From the NCBI RefSeq assembly GCF_008929045.1, contig NZ_VFAH01000012.1:1-64000 (forward strand): a stretch of 64,000 bases of DNA, given 5' to 3'. Position numbers and translations under genes: made by a program. Source of the DNA: Noviherbaspirillum aerium (GTDB lineage Bacteria; Pseudomonadota; Gammaproteobacteria; Burkholderiales; Burkholderiaceae_D). Positions within the stretch are counted from its first letter, which is position 1, and each line of letters starts with the position of its first letter. Below, piece after piece: positions 19,061 through 28,250 of this stretch. Below the pieces are notes generated by a model. The model was not told the DNA's origin. It did no database searches and saw nothing but the letters and a program-made list of their open reading frames with translations.

Positions 19061-20012
19061 GGAAAAAGACAATTTCAGGCTGCGCATCCGGCTGCGCCAT
19101 ATTCACTGTTTCCTCGCGATCGCCCAGGAGGGCAATCTCGGCAAGGCGGCCGAACGGCTGCGTCTCACCCAGCCGGCGATTTCCAAGACGCTGGCGGAAC
19201 TGGAGGATATTGCCGGCTGCAAATTGTTCGAGCGAGACCGCCAGGGCGCGCGCCTGACGCCGCGCGGGGAAAACTTCCGCCGGCACGCGCTCGGCGTGCT
19301 GGAAGCGCTGGATGCGGTGAGTGATTCCATCGGCCTTGACCCGCGCCCGGAAGGTGCGGTGGTGAACATCGGCGTGCTGCCCAGCGTGGGCGCCGACCTG
19401 ATGCCGCCCGCGCTGGCCGCATTCCGGCGCAGCCATCCGCAAGCCCGCGTCGCCATCCGCACCGCTGCCAATGCCCCGCTGCTGGACATGCTCAAGGGCG
19501 GCGAGGTCGACTTCGTCCTAGGCCGCATGGCCGATCCGCAGATGATGGTCGGCTTGTCCTTCGAGTTGCTGTATGTGGAGCCGCTTGCGCTGCTGGTGCG
19601 CGCCACGCATCCGCTGACTGCCGCAGCCGGCGTGTCGCTGGCGGATGTGGTTGCCTATCCCCTGGTGATGGCGCCGCCGGGAACGGTGCCGAGGCACCAT
19701 ACGGAAAGCCTGCTGCAGGCACATGCCCTGGAACTGCCCCTGCACCGCACCGAGACCATGTCGGTCTCCATCGCGCGCCAGATCGTGCTGCAGACGGAGG
19801 CGGTATGGTTTGCGCCATCGGGCACGGTGCGCGACGACCTGGCTGCCGGCACGCTGCAATCCCTGCCGGTAGGTACCAAGGGCACTGAAGAACCGGTCGG
19901 CCTGCTGCAGCGCAGCGATGCCGCGATGGGTCATGTCGCGGCGGATTTCATTCGGGTGTTGCGCGACATGGCGGCGAGCCGGCGTCCGGCATTGACCGGC
20001 CACTCCGGCTGA
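19059..20012 (+). CDS. pcaQ: LysR-family activator of the pca genes, PcaQ
   Basis: This 317-residue LysR-type regulator has the N-terminal winged HTH (LRHIHCFLAIAQEGNLGKAAE, then LTQPAISKTLAELE) and a C-terminal effector domain. The RLRHIHCFLAIAQEGNLGKA wording and the divergent placement beside pcaHG identify it as PcaQ, which in characterised species activates pca genes with beta-carboxy-muconate or related intermediates. No good ribosome binding site precedes the ATG, and an ATAAC/GTTAT dyad overlaps that codon, which suggests autorepression. Confidence 0.9.
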   Translation: MEKDNFRLRIRLRHIHCFLAIAQEGNLGKAAERLRLTQPAISKTLAELEDIAGCKLFERDRQGARLTPRGENFRRHALGVLEALDAVSDSIGLDPRPEGAVVNIGVLPSVGADLMPPALAAFRRSHPQARVAIRTAANAPLLDMLKGGEVDFVLGRMADPQMMVGLSFELLYVEPLALLVRATHPLTAAAGVSLADVVAYPLVMAPPGTVPRHHTESLLQAHALELPLHRTETMSVSIARQIVLQTEAVWFAPSGTVRDDLAAGTLQSLPVGTKGTEEPVGLLQRSDAAMGHVAADFIRVLRDMAASRRPALTGHSG

Positions 20013-20079
20013 ACATGCCCGGTATGGTGGCGGAAAATGCGGCGGTTGCCGGCGCCGAGCCCGGGCATGACAACGGATG

Positions 20080-20110
20080 CTCAAGCACTCAAGCACTCAA
20101 GCACTCAAGC
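20080..20110. repeat. 8-bp tandem repeat, unit CTCAAGCA, ~3.9 copies
   Basis: Three perfect units plus seven bases of a fourth lie 67 bases after the pcaQ stop. The unit length matches the other octamer repeats in the window while its sequence does not. Confidence 0.9.
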
Positions 20111-20596
20111 TGTAGCCGATTTTTCGCATGCATCGATCGGCGGCGATCCTTTATTTCTCCTCGTCATGAGAAGGGGCGCAGCAATACGATCAACGCGATT
20201 TGTCCAATGCGGATTGGACGGTCCTGATTGCGCATATGATCAGAAAGTTCCATAAAAAATATACATATTTTGTACACTAATTGTCTGCAAGCGTACTGAA
20301 GCCGCGCGTCGGAAGGAAGACAATGGTTGCCATACCCGCCATGTTGAATTGGCTTCGATCTTGCCAGCCCCCTCCAGACATGTTGAAGACAGGCGAGTAA
20401 GCAAGAGCGAGGCAAACAGCAATGGTGTGGAAGCGCGTTTCGGCTTGAAGCGCTTCAAGCGCTTGAAGCAACAGACGAGGGCAAAGCAACGGCTGCCGGA
20501 CGTCGGCGCCGGGGCAGCCATCGAGCAGGACTTTGTTCATTCATTGACGTCGCCGGCACGGCGCGTACCGGTAACGTTCGAATCCGAAAAGCCAAA
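20111..20596. other. Intergenic region upstream of small HTH-like gene
   Basis: No supported gene is seen. The stretch contains an AT-rich patch at about 20250-20282 (possible promoter) and an inverted-repeat cluster at 20443-20469. Reading frames that cross it have no recognisable product. Confidence 0.4.
20443..20469. repeat. Nested inverted repeat built on GCTTGAAGC
   Basis: Three 9-base blocks GCTTGAAGC, GCTTCAAGC, GCTTGAAGC alternate in orientation, so the first two form a perfect 18-bp palindrome. It lies about 130 bases upstream of the small HTH-like gene and could be an operator. Confidence 0.5.
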
Positions 20597-20869
20597 ATGA
20601 ATCAACAGACATCTTCGTCCAGATACGATCCCAATCGTTTGCTCAATACCTTGATGGCGCGCCTGTCGCTCAAGAGCGACAGGGAGCTGAGCCGGACATT
20701 GCATATCTCCTACAGGCTGCTTGAAAAGATCCGCAGTGGCGCCCTCACCATCAGCCCGTCAATGCTGCTCTGGATGGCGGAATGCGCGCAAACCAGCATC
20801 GAGGAATTGCGCAGCATTCTCGGAGACAGGCGAAGCAGGGCGCGGATGAGCTTTGTAAAAGCGACGTGA
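20597..20869 (+). CDS. Small HTH-like protein, paralogue of the gene at 42860-43132
   Basis: This 90-residue protein looks like a compact helix-turn-helix protein: RLLNTLMARLSLKSDRELSR, then LHISYRLLEKIRSGALTISP, resembles the Xre-type order of helices. The C-terminal segment LTISPSMLLWMAECAQTS followed by ELRSILGDRR is almost identical to a second gene on the minus strand 22 kb away, so both belong to one conserved family. Target and function are unknown. It stands alone, with a palindrome cluster upstream. Confidence 0.75.
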   Translation: MNQQTSSSRYDPNRLLNTLMARLSLKSDRELSRTLHISYRLLEKIRSGALTISPSMLLWMAECAQTSIEELRSILGDRRSRARMSFVKAT

Positions 20870-21064
20870 CATTGCGTTAGCCATGCAAGGGGCTTGATTC
20901 CCGTATCGGGCCTGTCAATCGGCTGTCCACGGTCGGCTGTGGGCTGCTGGCTACCGGCTGCTCCTCGCCGTCTTGCGACAGGCCCGTTCGCTGGGTTTCC
21001 TTGCAGCTATCCCTATTCCATTCCAACAGCCGCCAGCCTGAATGGCGGACAACGCAGAGCACAC

Positions 21065-21400
21065 ATGCACTCAGTCTCCTTGAGAGAAACAGCGACGAAT
21101 CTGGTACGCAGGCCGGTCAACGGCATTGTCATCACCGCAAGCGGACGTTCTATTCCCCAACCGCCGTGGATCATTCCGGATGATCCGGCAACCACGGCTG
21201 CCTATGATCAATGGCTCATCGACCAGAGCAGGATCGAGGCGGTCGACACCGGCGAGGAATGGATGATCTGCAGGCTGGCCGGCCTGGATGCCGGCTTCAT
21301 GGATCCCTCGCTCCGTCATCTGTTGAGCGACTTCCTTTTCGGCCTTCCGGAACCCGAGTTCGAAGCGCGGCACCGGACGGGTTCGTCGCCGGAGGAATAG
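21065..21400 (+). CDS. Hypothetical protein, 111 residues
   Basis: The frame has coding-like GC bias at third positions from the ATG at 21065 (MHSVSLRETATNL) to the stop. It contains PQPPWIIPDDPATTAAYDQW and a C-terminal acidic tail. The upstream extension to 20894 (rich in Cys, Pro and Gly) looks non-coding. I recognise no family, signal peptide or membrane segment. There is no clear ribosome binding site, so translation is uncertain. Confidence 0.45.
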   Translation: MHSVSLRETATNLVRRPVNGIVITASGRSIPQPPWIIPDDPATTAAYDQWLIDQSRIEAVDTGEEWMICRLAGLDAGFMDPSLRHLLSDFLFGLPEPEFEARHRTGSSPEE

Positions 21401-21649
21401 CCGCGCGCCATGAAGGCAGCGTTGAGGATGTACGGAAACAGCCAGTCCGGAACAGGCATCGCGCGGAAAATTTCGTGCGCAAAAATTTGGCACTTCATCG
21501 AAAACCTTTTCCCAGCTTGCTGTCTTAGCAACAGAGGCCGCCAAAAAATCGATACTTGGGACGGCCAAACTTCTCATGCCTGCCCCACGTCATTGCATGT
21601 CATTACATGAGATGGCGCGGGCCTGGCATTACTTATCCTGGAGAATTGC

Positions 21650-22819
21650 ATGTTGGCGATGAATTACCGAGGACCGTACCGCGTCCGCGCGCAGCACAAG
21701 GAAGAACCCGAGATCGAGCATCCGAATGACGCGATCATCCGCGTCACCCGCTCCTGCATCTGCGGCTCCGATCTGCACCTCTATCACGGGCTGGTGCCGG
21801 ATACCCGGGTCGGCATGACCTTTGGCCACGAGTTCACCGGCATTGTCGAGGAAGTCGGGCCGTCGGTGCAGAACCTGAAGGTGGGAGATCATGTGCTCGT
21901 GCCCTTCAACATCTTCTGCGGTTCCTGCTTCTTCTGCCAGAAGGAGCTTTACAGCAACTGCCACAATACCAATCCGGAAGCCTCGGCCGTCGGCGCCATC
22001 TACGGTTACGGGCACATCACGGGAGGATATGACGGCGGGCAAGCCGAATTCGTACGCGTGCCCATGGCTGACGTCGGCCCGATGGTGATTCCCAAGGACC
22101 TGCATGTCGACGACGCGGTGCTGCTCACCGACGCCCTTCCCACCGGATATCAGGCGGCCGAGATGGGCGACATCCAAGAGGGCGACACGGTGGTCGTATT
22201 CGGGGCCGGACCGGTCGGCATCTTCGCCGCCAAATCGGCCTGGCTGATGGGAGCGGGGCGGGTGATCGTGGTCGATCATGTCGAATACCGCCTGGAGTTC
22301 GTGAAGAATTTCGCTCAGTGCGAAGTCGTCAACTTCAAGGAAGTCAACGACATGGCCGAACACATCAAGCGGATGACCGACTGGCTGGGCGCGGATGTCT
22401 GCATTGATGCGGTGGGCTGCGAAGCGGCCGGCAACGCGATGCAGCAATTGACAGGGCGCTACATGAAGCTGCAGGCCGGTTCCGCCACGGCGCTGCATTG
22501 GGCGATCAATTCGGTCCGCAAGGGCGGCAACGTATCCATCGTCGGCGTCTACGGCCCCACCTTCAACGCCGTCCCGATCGGCAATGCCATCAACAAGGGG
22601 CTGACCCTGCGCATGAACCAGGCCAGCGTCAAACGGCATCTTCCGCGGCTGATCGAGCATATCCGGGCCGGACACATCGAGCCCAGGAAGATCATCACTC
22701 ATCGGGTCCCGCTTGAGGACGTGTCCGATGCCTACCACATCTTCTCCAGCAAGCTGGATAACTGCATCAAGACCATCCTGGTTCCGCCCGGCGTATCCGG
22801 CATCGGCCTGGTGCAGTAA
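21650..22819 (+). CDS. Zinc-dependent medium-chain alcohol dehydrogenase (formaldehyde-dehydrogenase-like)
   Basis: This 389-residue enzyme belongs to the medium-chain dehydrogenase/reductase family. Catalytic zinc ligands are visible in CICGSDLHLYHG and GHEFTGIVEEVG; structural zinc cysteines lie in CGSCFFCQKELYSNC. The cofactor site reads VVFGAGPVGIFAAKSA, with a following acidic region that favours NAD(H). The long insert between 145 and 165 is typical of the glutathione-independent formaldehyde dehydrogenase-like branch, so an alcohol or aldehyde substrate is likely but unassigned. GGAG precedes the ATG. A hypothetical gene follows after 32 bases, probably as an operon. Confidence 0.85.
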   Translation: MLAMNYRGPYRVRAQHKEEPEIEHPNDAIIRVTRSCICGSDLHLYHGLVPDTRVGMTFGHEFTGIVEEVGPSVQNLKVGDHVLVPFNIFCGSCFFCQKELYSNCHNTNPEASAVGAIYGYGHITGGYDGGQAEFVRVPMADVGPMVIPKDLHVDDAVLLTDALPTGYQAAEMGDIQEGDTVVVFGAGPVGIFAAKSAWLMGAGRVIVVDHVEYRLEFVKNFAQCEVVNFKEVNDMAEHIKRMTDWLGADVCIDAVGCEAAGNAMQQLTGRYMKLQAGSATALHWAINSVRKGGNVSIVGVYGPTFNAVPIGNAINKGLTLRMNQASVKRHLPRLIEHIRAGHIEPRKIITHRVPLEDVSDAYHIFSSKLDNCIKTILVPPGVSGIGLVQ

Positions 22820-22851
22820 GCGTAAATCGGACAACAATCGAGGAGCCCAGC

Positions 22852-23451
22852 ATGGAAGAGCACGCCACGCACCAACACAGCGACTATGATGGCGATCATC
22901 GCCATCCGCCCGCAAGAAAACCGCGCGAAGCCTATGCGCACATACCCGGATGGGGAGCGGACCTGGACCACAAGAACAGGCCGGCCTATCCGATGGAGCG
23001 CACTCCGCCCCGCCTGGAGAACGTGCATTGGACTCATCCGGAGAACCAGCCCGTCAACGTCAAGGTGTACCACTCGACCGAACGTCCCGGCCTCACGCCG
23101 GTGTTCGGCACCAGCACGCCGCCGACCGGAGTGAGCGGCAAGGTCCGGGATGTCGCCTATAAACTCAGCGAGAACGATATCCGGCACTGGCTCCTGCTGT
23201 TGCTTGCGGACCGCATCAATGTCGTCGAAGGCATAGGCCAGGACCTGATGCAAGGCCATGTTCCCAACGTCTTTGCGGAGATGGGGGTGCGTGCCGAATA
23301 CGAGCACAATCCGGCGGGACTGGCGCGCAAGGTGCTGATCGCCTCGGCCGTGATCGGCGCCGGTTACTACCTGCTGAAACGAAACAGGCAAAAGCGGTAC
23401 GGAAGCCCGCCCCAGCTGCGCGCGCAGCAGGCCGAACTCGACTTTGACTGA
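22852..23451 (+). CDS. Hypothetical protein with one C-terminal membrane segment
   Basis: This 199-residue protein starts with a His- and Pro-rich polar region (HATHQHSDYDGDHRHPP). One hydrophobic segment, VLIASAVIGAGYYLL, lies near residue 165 and is followed by a basic KRNRQKR stretch, suggesting a tail-anchored inner-membrane protein with its C-terminus inside. GAGG precedes the start. It lies directly after the alcohol dehydrogenase gene and may be co-transcribed. I do not recognise the family. Confidence 0.7.
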   Translation: MEEHATHQHSDYDGDHRHPPARKPREAYAHIPGWGADLDHKNRPAYPMERTPPRLENVHWTHPENQPVNVKVYHSTERPGLTPVFGTSTPPTGVSGKVRDVAYKLSENDIRHWLLLLLADRINVVEGIGQDLMQGHVPNVFAEMGVRAEYEHNPAGLARKVLIASAVIGAGYYLLKRNRQKRYGSPPQLRAQQAELDFD

Positions 23452-23593
23452 TTGCTGTTGCTGACCTTAGTCATGGGGGCTCCGGGATGAGCCGGCCGGC
23501 GGCGCCTCCGCCCGCCGGCTGCTGAATCAATTGGAAAGGCGAGGATCAAACGGGCTAACGTGAAGATTTTCCTGTTCAGCGCCATCCGATCCG

Positions 23594-25921
23594 ATGCCCA
23601 CGAAAACATTGCCGTCATTATCGGTGCCCGACAAACGTTGGTCGGTACGCACCTTTCTGATCTGGCTCGTCCTCGCCTGCCTGTTTCCGGGAGTGATCGG
23701 TGCCGTTGCGCTGTTCGTGCATCAGTACCGCGAAGGGCGCGCGCAGCAGGAAACAAATACGATCCAGACAGCGCGCGCGCTGGTGCAGGCCATTGACAGC
23801 CAGCTGGAAAAAAGCCGGGTGGTTGCGCAAGCGCTGTCGATCGAGGACTCCCTGCTTCGCCATGATCATGCGAAGTTTCACAAGGCGGCGCGCGAGGTGC
23901 TGGCCCTGTCCGGTATCGGTGCGAATGTGGTGCTGCGCGACAGCAAGGGACAGCAAGTCGTCAATACCGCCGTAGAGTTCGGCCAGCCATTGCCCCGGCA
24001 GCAGGTACCGCAGCAGGTGCAACGGACAATTGACACCGGCAGGCCTACGTTCTCGGATCTCTTCATCGGGGTTCCCCTCGGGCGCCCGATCATGAGCGTC
24101 AATGTCCCGGTCATGATCGATGGGCTGCCCGCCTACGTGCTGGGCGTCGGCATCCTGCCGGCGCAGTTCAACGCCGTCCTCAAGGCGCAGAATCTGCCGC
24201 CCGGCTGGATTGCGGCGGTCTTCGACAGCAGCGGCACCATTGTCGGGCGCAGCAGGGCACCCGAGCAATTCGTGGGCAACAAGGTGACCGCTCCCTTGTT
24301 CCAGGCGATCCTGAAGACGGGCGAGGGATCGATTGAGGCCACGACGCAGGAAGGCTTCGCCGTCGTGTCGGCGTATAGCCGCTCTTCCGTGACGAACTGG
24401 GGCGTGGCGATCGGCATTCCCCTCCAGTCCCTGGTCGATGCGCTGCTGGCACGTCTTGCGATACTGGCCGCCGGAGTCGCCGCGCTGTTCGGCATTGGCC
24501 TGGTGCTGGCGTGGTTCATGGGAGACAGGATTGCCTATTCGGTGCGGGCGCTGATGAAGCCCGCCGTGGCCCTGGGGCGCGGAGAGCCGCCCAATGTGCC
24601 AGAACTGCATTTCCGCGAAGCGGCGGAGGTCGGCTCGGCTATCGACCGTGCTGCCAAGCTGTTGCATCAGCGTTCGGCCGCTCTCGAGGCGCGTGAAACG
24701 GAACTGGCTCAAGCGCATGCCCACTTGCGCAATGTGATCGACAGCTCGCCCGCCCTGATCTACCTGAAAGACCTGGATGGCAATCTGCTTCTGGTGAACA
24801 GGATGTATGAACAGCTGATCGGCGCTCCGGCTTCTGCCCCTGGCGCCGAGGATGCGCCCCGGAAGGCGATGATCCGCATGCCGGCGCCTGTCCCGGCCAG
24901 GTCAAGCGGCATGGGCACGATAGACAGTGCGGACATCAGGGTGATGGAAGGTGCCGGCATCGTGCAATTCGATGAGGACATCAATACGGTGGACGGCGTC
25001 CGGCATTTCGCGGTTTCCAAGGGGCCGCTGCGGGATCCCGCGGGCCGGGTGATCGGCATCTGCGCGGCGGCTGTCGATATTACTTCCCTGAAAGTGGCGG
25101 AAGCGAAAGTCCGCGTACTGGTGGAGACACTGGAAAGGCGGGTCGAGCAGCGTACCGGAGAATTGAACCAAGCCAATGCGCGGCTGGTGGAAACGAACGC
25201 CCGCCTGCAGGACGCCAACGGCCAGCTGGAAGCCTTCAGTTATACGGTGGCGCATGACTTGCGCGCGCCGCTGCGCGGGATTCAAGGCTTCGCCGATGCG
25301 GTAAGGGAAGACTTCGAGGACAAGCTGGATGACACCGGCCGGGATTATCTGCAGCGCATCTCCAGGGCAGCCGAGCGGATGGAACGTCTGATTGATGATT
25401 TGCTGTCATTCAGCCGCCTGTCGCGCATGGAGCTCGGTCTCGGCACGGTGAGCCTTGATGACGTCTTTGCGGAAGTGCTCGCCAATCTTGCTTCGCAAAT
25501 TCAAGCGAGCGGCGCGCGCGTGATGCTTGTTCCCGACCTTCCGCATGTCAGGGCCAACAAATCGGCATGCCTCCATATCTTCCAGAACCTGGTGTCGAAT
25601 GCCATCAAGTTTGCGAGGCCCGATACGCCGCAGCTCATCAGGATATGGACGGAAGCGCCGAACACTGAACAAAGCCCGATGCCATTGGTCCGAATATGTA
25701 TTGAAGACAATGGAATAGGCATTCCTGCCGCGCAACGGGAGCGCATCTTTAAACCGTTTGAACGCCTGCATGGCATTGACGAGTATGCGGGGACAGGAAT
25801 AGGTCTTGCCGTGGTCGAAACGGCAGTCCGGCGCATGCACGGTCACTGCGGAGTCGAATCCGAAGTCGGCGCGGGGTCGTGTTTCTGGGTGGAGCTTCCT
25901 GCTGTGCATGCGGAGGACTGA
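23594..25921 (+). CDS. Membrane sensor histidine kinase (Cache-like, PAS, HisKA, HATPase)
   Basis: This 775-residue kinase has a membrane segment at about 20-42 (FLIWLVLACLFPGVIGAVAL), a periplasmic Cache-type sensor region to about 280, a second membrane segment (AILAAGVAALFGIGLVLAW), a PAS domain from about 375 (VIDSSPALIYLKDLDGNLL) and the kinase core. The phosphoacceptor is His 554 in YTVAHDLRAPLRGIQGF, a phytochrome-type HisKA. The ATP site includes NAIKFARPD, EDNGIGIP and GTGIGLAVVE. Its stop overlaps the start of a single-domain response regulator, the likely phosphate acceptor. The signal sensed is unknown. Confidence 0.9.
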   Translation: MPTKTLPSLSVPDKRWSVRTFLIWLVLACLFPGVIGAVALFVHQYREGRAQQETNTIQTARALVQAIDSQLEKSRVVAQALSIEDSLLRHDHAKFHKAAREVLALSGIGANVVLRDSKGQQVVNTAVEFGQPLPRQQVPQQVQRTIDTGRPTFSDLFIGVPLGRPIMSVNVPVMIDGLPAYVLGVGILPAQFNAVLKAQNLPPGWIAAVFDSSGTIVGRSRAPEQFVGNKVTAPLFQAILKTGEGSIEATTQEGFAVVSAYSRSSVTNWGVAIGIPLQSLVDALLARLAILAAGVAALFGIGLVLAWFMGDRIAYSVRALMKPAVALGRGEPPNVPELHFREAAEVGSAIDRAAKLLHQRSAALEARETELAQAHAHLRNVIDSSPALIYLKDLDGNLLLVNRMYEQLIGAPASAPGAEDAPRKAMIRMPAPVPARSSGMGTIDSADIRVMEGAGIVQFDEDINTVDGVRHFAVSKGPLRDPAGRVIGICAAAVDITSLKVAEAKVRVLVETLERRVEQRTGELNQANARLVETNARLQDANGQLEAFSYTVAHDLRAPLRGIQGFADAVREDFEDKLDDTGRDYLQRISRAAERMERLIDDLLSFSRLSRMELGLGTVSLDDVFAEVLANLASQIQASGARVMLVPDLPHVRANKSACLHIFQNLVSNAIKFARPDTPQLIRIWTEAPNTEQSPMPLVRICIEDNGIGIPAAQRERIFKPFERLHGIDEYAGTGIGLAVVETAVRRMHGHCGVESEVGAGSCFWVELPAVHAED

Positions 25922-26364
25922 TGATTCATGAACGTAACATTCTTTTGGTGGAGGACGAGGAAGACGACATCATTCTGATCCGGCGCGCATTGCGAAAGGG
26001 TGGAGTCGACGCGCCGATCGACGTGATACGTGACGGCAACGATGCCATGGACTTTTTCGGCAGGGAGGGCAAATACGAATCCCTCCAGCCTGTGCCGTTT
26101 CCAACCATCATCCTGCTGGACCTGAAGCTTCCCGGCAGGACCGGCTTTGAGATTCTCGAATACCTCAAGCGCCACGACAAGCTGGCATTGCTGCCGGTGA
26201 TCGTGTTCACCAATTCGGCGCATGACAACGACATCAGAAAGGCCTATGCGCTTGGAGCGAATTCCTATCTGAAGAAGCCATACACCATGGCGGCGACGAC
26301 CGAGTTGTTGCGGGCGGTCAGCCACTATTGGCTGGAATGCAACCAGCGTCCTCCGGGCGCATAA
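25921..26364 (+). CDS. Single-domain response regulator (Rcp1-like)
   Basis: This 147-residue protein is a stand-alone receiver domain: acidic cluster LLVEDEEDD, phosphoacceptor Asp in IILLDLKLPGRTG, Thr in VIVFTNS and Lys in SYLKKPYT. Such regulators commonly relay phosphate from phytochrome-type or hybrid kinases. The ATG at 25921 overlaps the kinase stop (TGATG), and the next kinase gene follows 24 bases later, so all three are probably one operon and one relay. Confidence 0.9.
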   Translation: MIHERNILLVEDEEDDIILIRRALRKGGVDAPIDVIRDGNDAMDFFGREGKYESLQPVPFPTIILLDLKLPGRTGFEILEYLKRHDKLALLPVIVFTNSAHDNDIRKAYALGANSYLKKPYTMAATTELLRAVSHYWLECNQRPPGA

Positions 26365-26388
26365 AACAATAAGGGAATAGAGGTTGGC

Positions 26389-27999
26389 ATGGCGAATGAA
26401 CCGATTCATGTCCTTCTGATCGACGATAGCGACGACGACCGCATGCTGGCAAGGCGCGCCATCGCCGGCAGCTTTCCGGATGCGGTGTTTACCGAAGTCG
26501 CCACGGCATCCCAGTTCGAACAGCAGGTGGATCAGCGTTTCGACTGCGTGATCACCGACTACCGGCTCGGCTGGGGAGACGGCTTGACCAACCTGAAGCG
26601 TCTGAAGGAAAAACATCCCGGACAGCCGGTCATCATGTTTACCAATACCGGCAGCGAGGACATCTGTGCTGCGGGGATGAAAGCGGGCTTATCCGACTAT
26701 ATCGTCAAGCGAAAGCAGGAGTTTCCGAAGCTTCCCGCCGCGGTACACACCGCGCTGGAACTGGCCGCGGCCCGGCAGGCGCTGCAGGAGCGGGAAGCGC
26801 GCATCGAGGAACTGTTCGAACGCGAACAGGCCGCGCGGCAGGACGCCGTGCGCGCCAATCATCTGAAGGATGAATTTCTGGCGACCGTGTCCCATGAATT
26901 GCGCACCCCGTTGAGCGCGATCCTGGGATGGGCGCACATGCTGCAGCTCGGACGGCTCAGCCGGGAAAAGGAAATCGAGGCGTTCGCCGTCATCGAGCGA
27001 AACGCCCGCACCCAGGCCAAGCTGATCGACGATATCCTCGATCTGTCGCGGATCGTATCCGGCACGCTGCGGATCGATCTGAGCCCGCTGGATATGCTTG
27101 CCACGCTGCGGGCGGCGCTGGATACGGTGCAGCCTGAAGCCAATGCGAAGGCGATCATCATCACGACCCAGTTCGATCCGATGCCGCCCCAGATACGCGG
27201 AGATGCCGCCCGCATACAGCAGGTTGTATTGAACCTGCTGACCAATGCCATCAAGTTCACGCCGGCAGGCGGCACGGTCCATCTCTCGCTTGAGAGAGCC
27301 GCGTCGAATCTCCAGATCAGCGTGCGCGATAGCGGGATCGGCATCGACCCGGATTTCCTGCCTCATATATTCGATCGCTTTCGGCAGATGGATATCGGTC
27401 CGACGCGACGGCATGGCGGTCTGGGCATTGGCCTTTCCGTCGTCAAAAGCCTGGTGGAAATGCATGGCGGCTTTGTACAGGCCTTCAGCGAGGGAACCGG
27501 GAAAGGCGCGCGCTTTGTGGTGAGCTTTCCGGTAGCGGTAATGCGCGAACAGTCGCGTTCCAGAACGGAAAACAGTGAAGGCAGGGACAACTCGGCCTAC
27601 GAGGTATTGAATGGCCTGCGCATCCTGGTCGTCGACGATGATCCGGACACGCTCGATATCATGCGGCATGTCCTTGAACTATATGGAGCGAATGTGACCA
27701 CGGTCGGCAGCGCCAGGGAAGCGCTTCAACTTCTGGCGCAGACGAAATTCGATGTCCTGCTTTCCGATATCGGCATGCCCGACGAGGATGGCTTCAGCCT
27801 GATCAGGAAAATCAGAAGCTCGACCGGAATCAACCGCGACATTTCAGCTTCCTCGGTAACAGCCTTCGCGCGAAGCCAGGACAGGGAGAAAGCCCTGCTG
27901 TCCGGGTTCGACGCTCATCTGGTGAAGCCGGTGGAACCGGGTGAACTGATCGCCGTGGTGCTGTCGCTGGTGAAGCGCAGAATCCGCAAGCCGGGCTGA
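26389..27999 (+). CDS. Hybrid kinase: receiver, HisKA, HATPase, receiver
   Basis: This 536-residue soluble protein begins with a receiver domain (HVLLIDDSDDDRML; CVITDYRLGWGDG), then a coiled region, HisKA with FLATVSHELRTPLSAILGW (His near 169), an HATPase domain (NLLTNAIKFTPAGG; DSGIGID; GGLGIGLSVVKSL), and a second receiver (RILVVDDDPDT; LLSDIGMPDEDG). No membrane segment is present, so it is likely a cytoplasmic partner of the membrane kinase and single-domain regulator encoded just upstream. The order suggests a multistep relay with no DNA-binding output in this operon. Confidence 0.9.
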   Translation: MANEPIHVLLIDDSDDDRMLARRAIAGSFPDAVFTEVATASQFEQQVDQRFDCVITDYRLGWGDGLTNLKRLKEKHPGQPVIMFTNTGSEDICAAGMKAGLSDYIVKRKQEFPKLPAAVHTALELAAARQALQEREARIEELFEREQAARQDAVRANHLKDEFLATVSHELRTPLSAILGWAHMLQLGRLSREKEIEAFAVIERNARTQAKLIDDILDLSRIVSGTLRIDLSPLDMLATLRAALDTVQPEANAKAIIITTQFDPMPPQIRGDAARIQQVVLNLLTNAIKFTPAGGTVHLSLERAASNLQISVRDSGIGIDPDFLPHIFDRFRQMDIGPTRRHGGLGIGLSVVKSLVEMHGGFVQAFSEGTGKGARFVVSFPVAVMREQSRSRTENSEGRDNSAYEVLNGLRILVVDDDPDTLDIMRHVLELYGANVTTVGSAREALQLLAQTKFDVLLSDIGMPDEDGFSLIRKIRSSTGINRDISASSVTAFARSQDREKALLSGFDAHLVKPVEPGELIAVVLSLVKRRIRKPG

Positions 28000-28250
28000 G
28001 GGCGAAATGAACGACATGGGCGAATAAAAGCGGATTGCTCATGCGTGTATGGTCGTTTCGGCCTGCCTCGGTTGCATGGCTGCATTGCTCGTCGCTGGTA
28101 GGCCCGCCGACCGGCGCTCCTCCTTGCTGTGCATTCCGAGACAAACCCATTCTTTCGTGCACTGACCTGTAATCCGCTCTAAGCTTTCGCGCGGAATCTT
28201 GCCGATCGATGTACATTGATGGACACGCAACCTGGATTGGAGGCCGGTGC

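Noticed and set aside
23475-23525. GC-rich inverted repeat after the hypothetical gene
   Set aside because: The arms match imperfectly and no T-run follows, so a terminator call is not supported.
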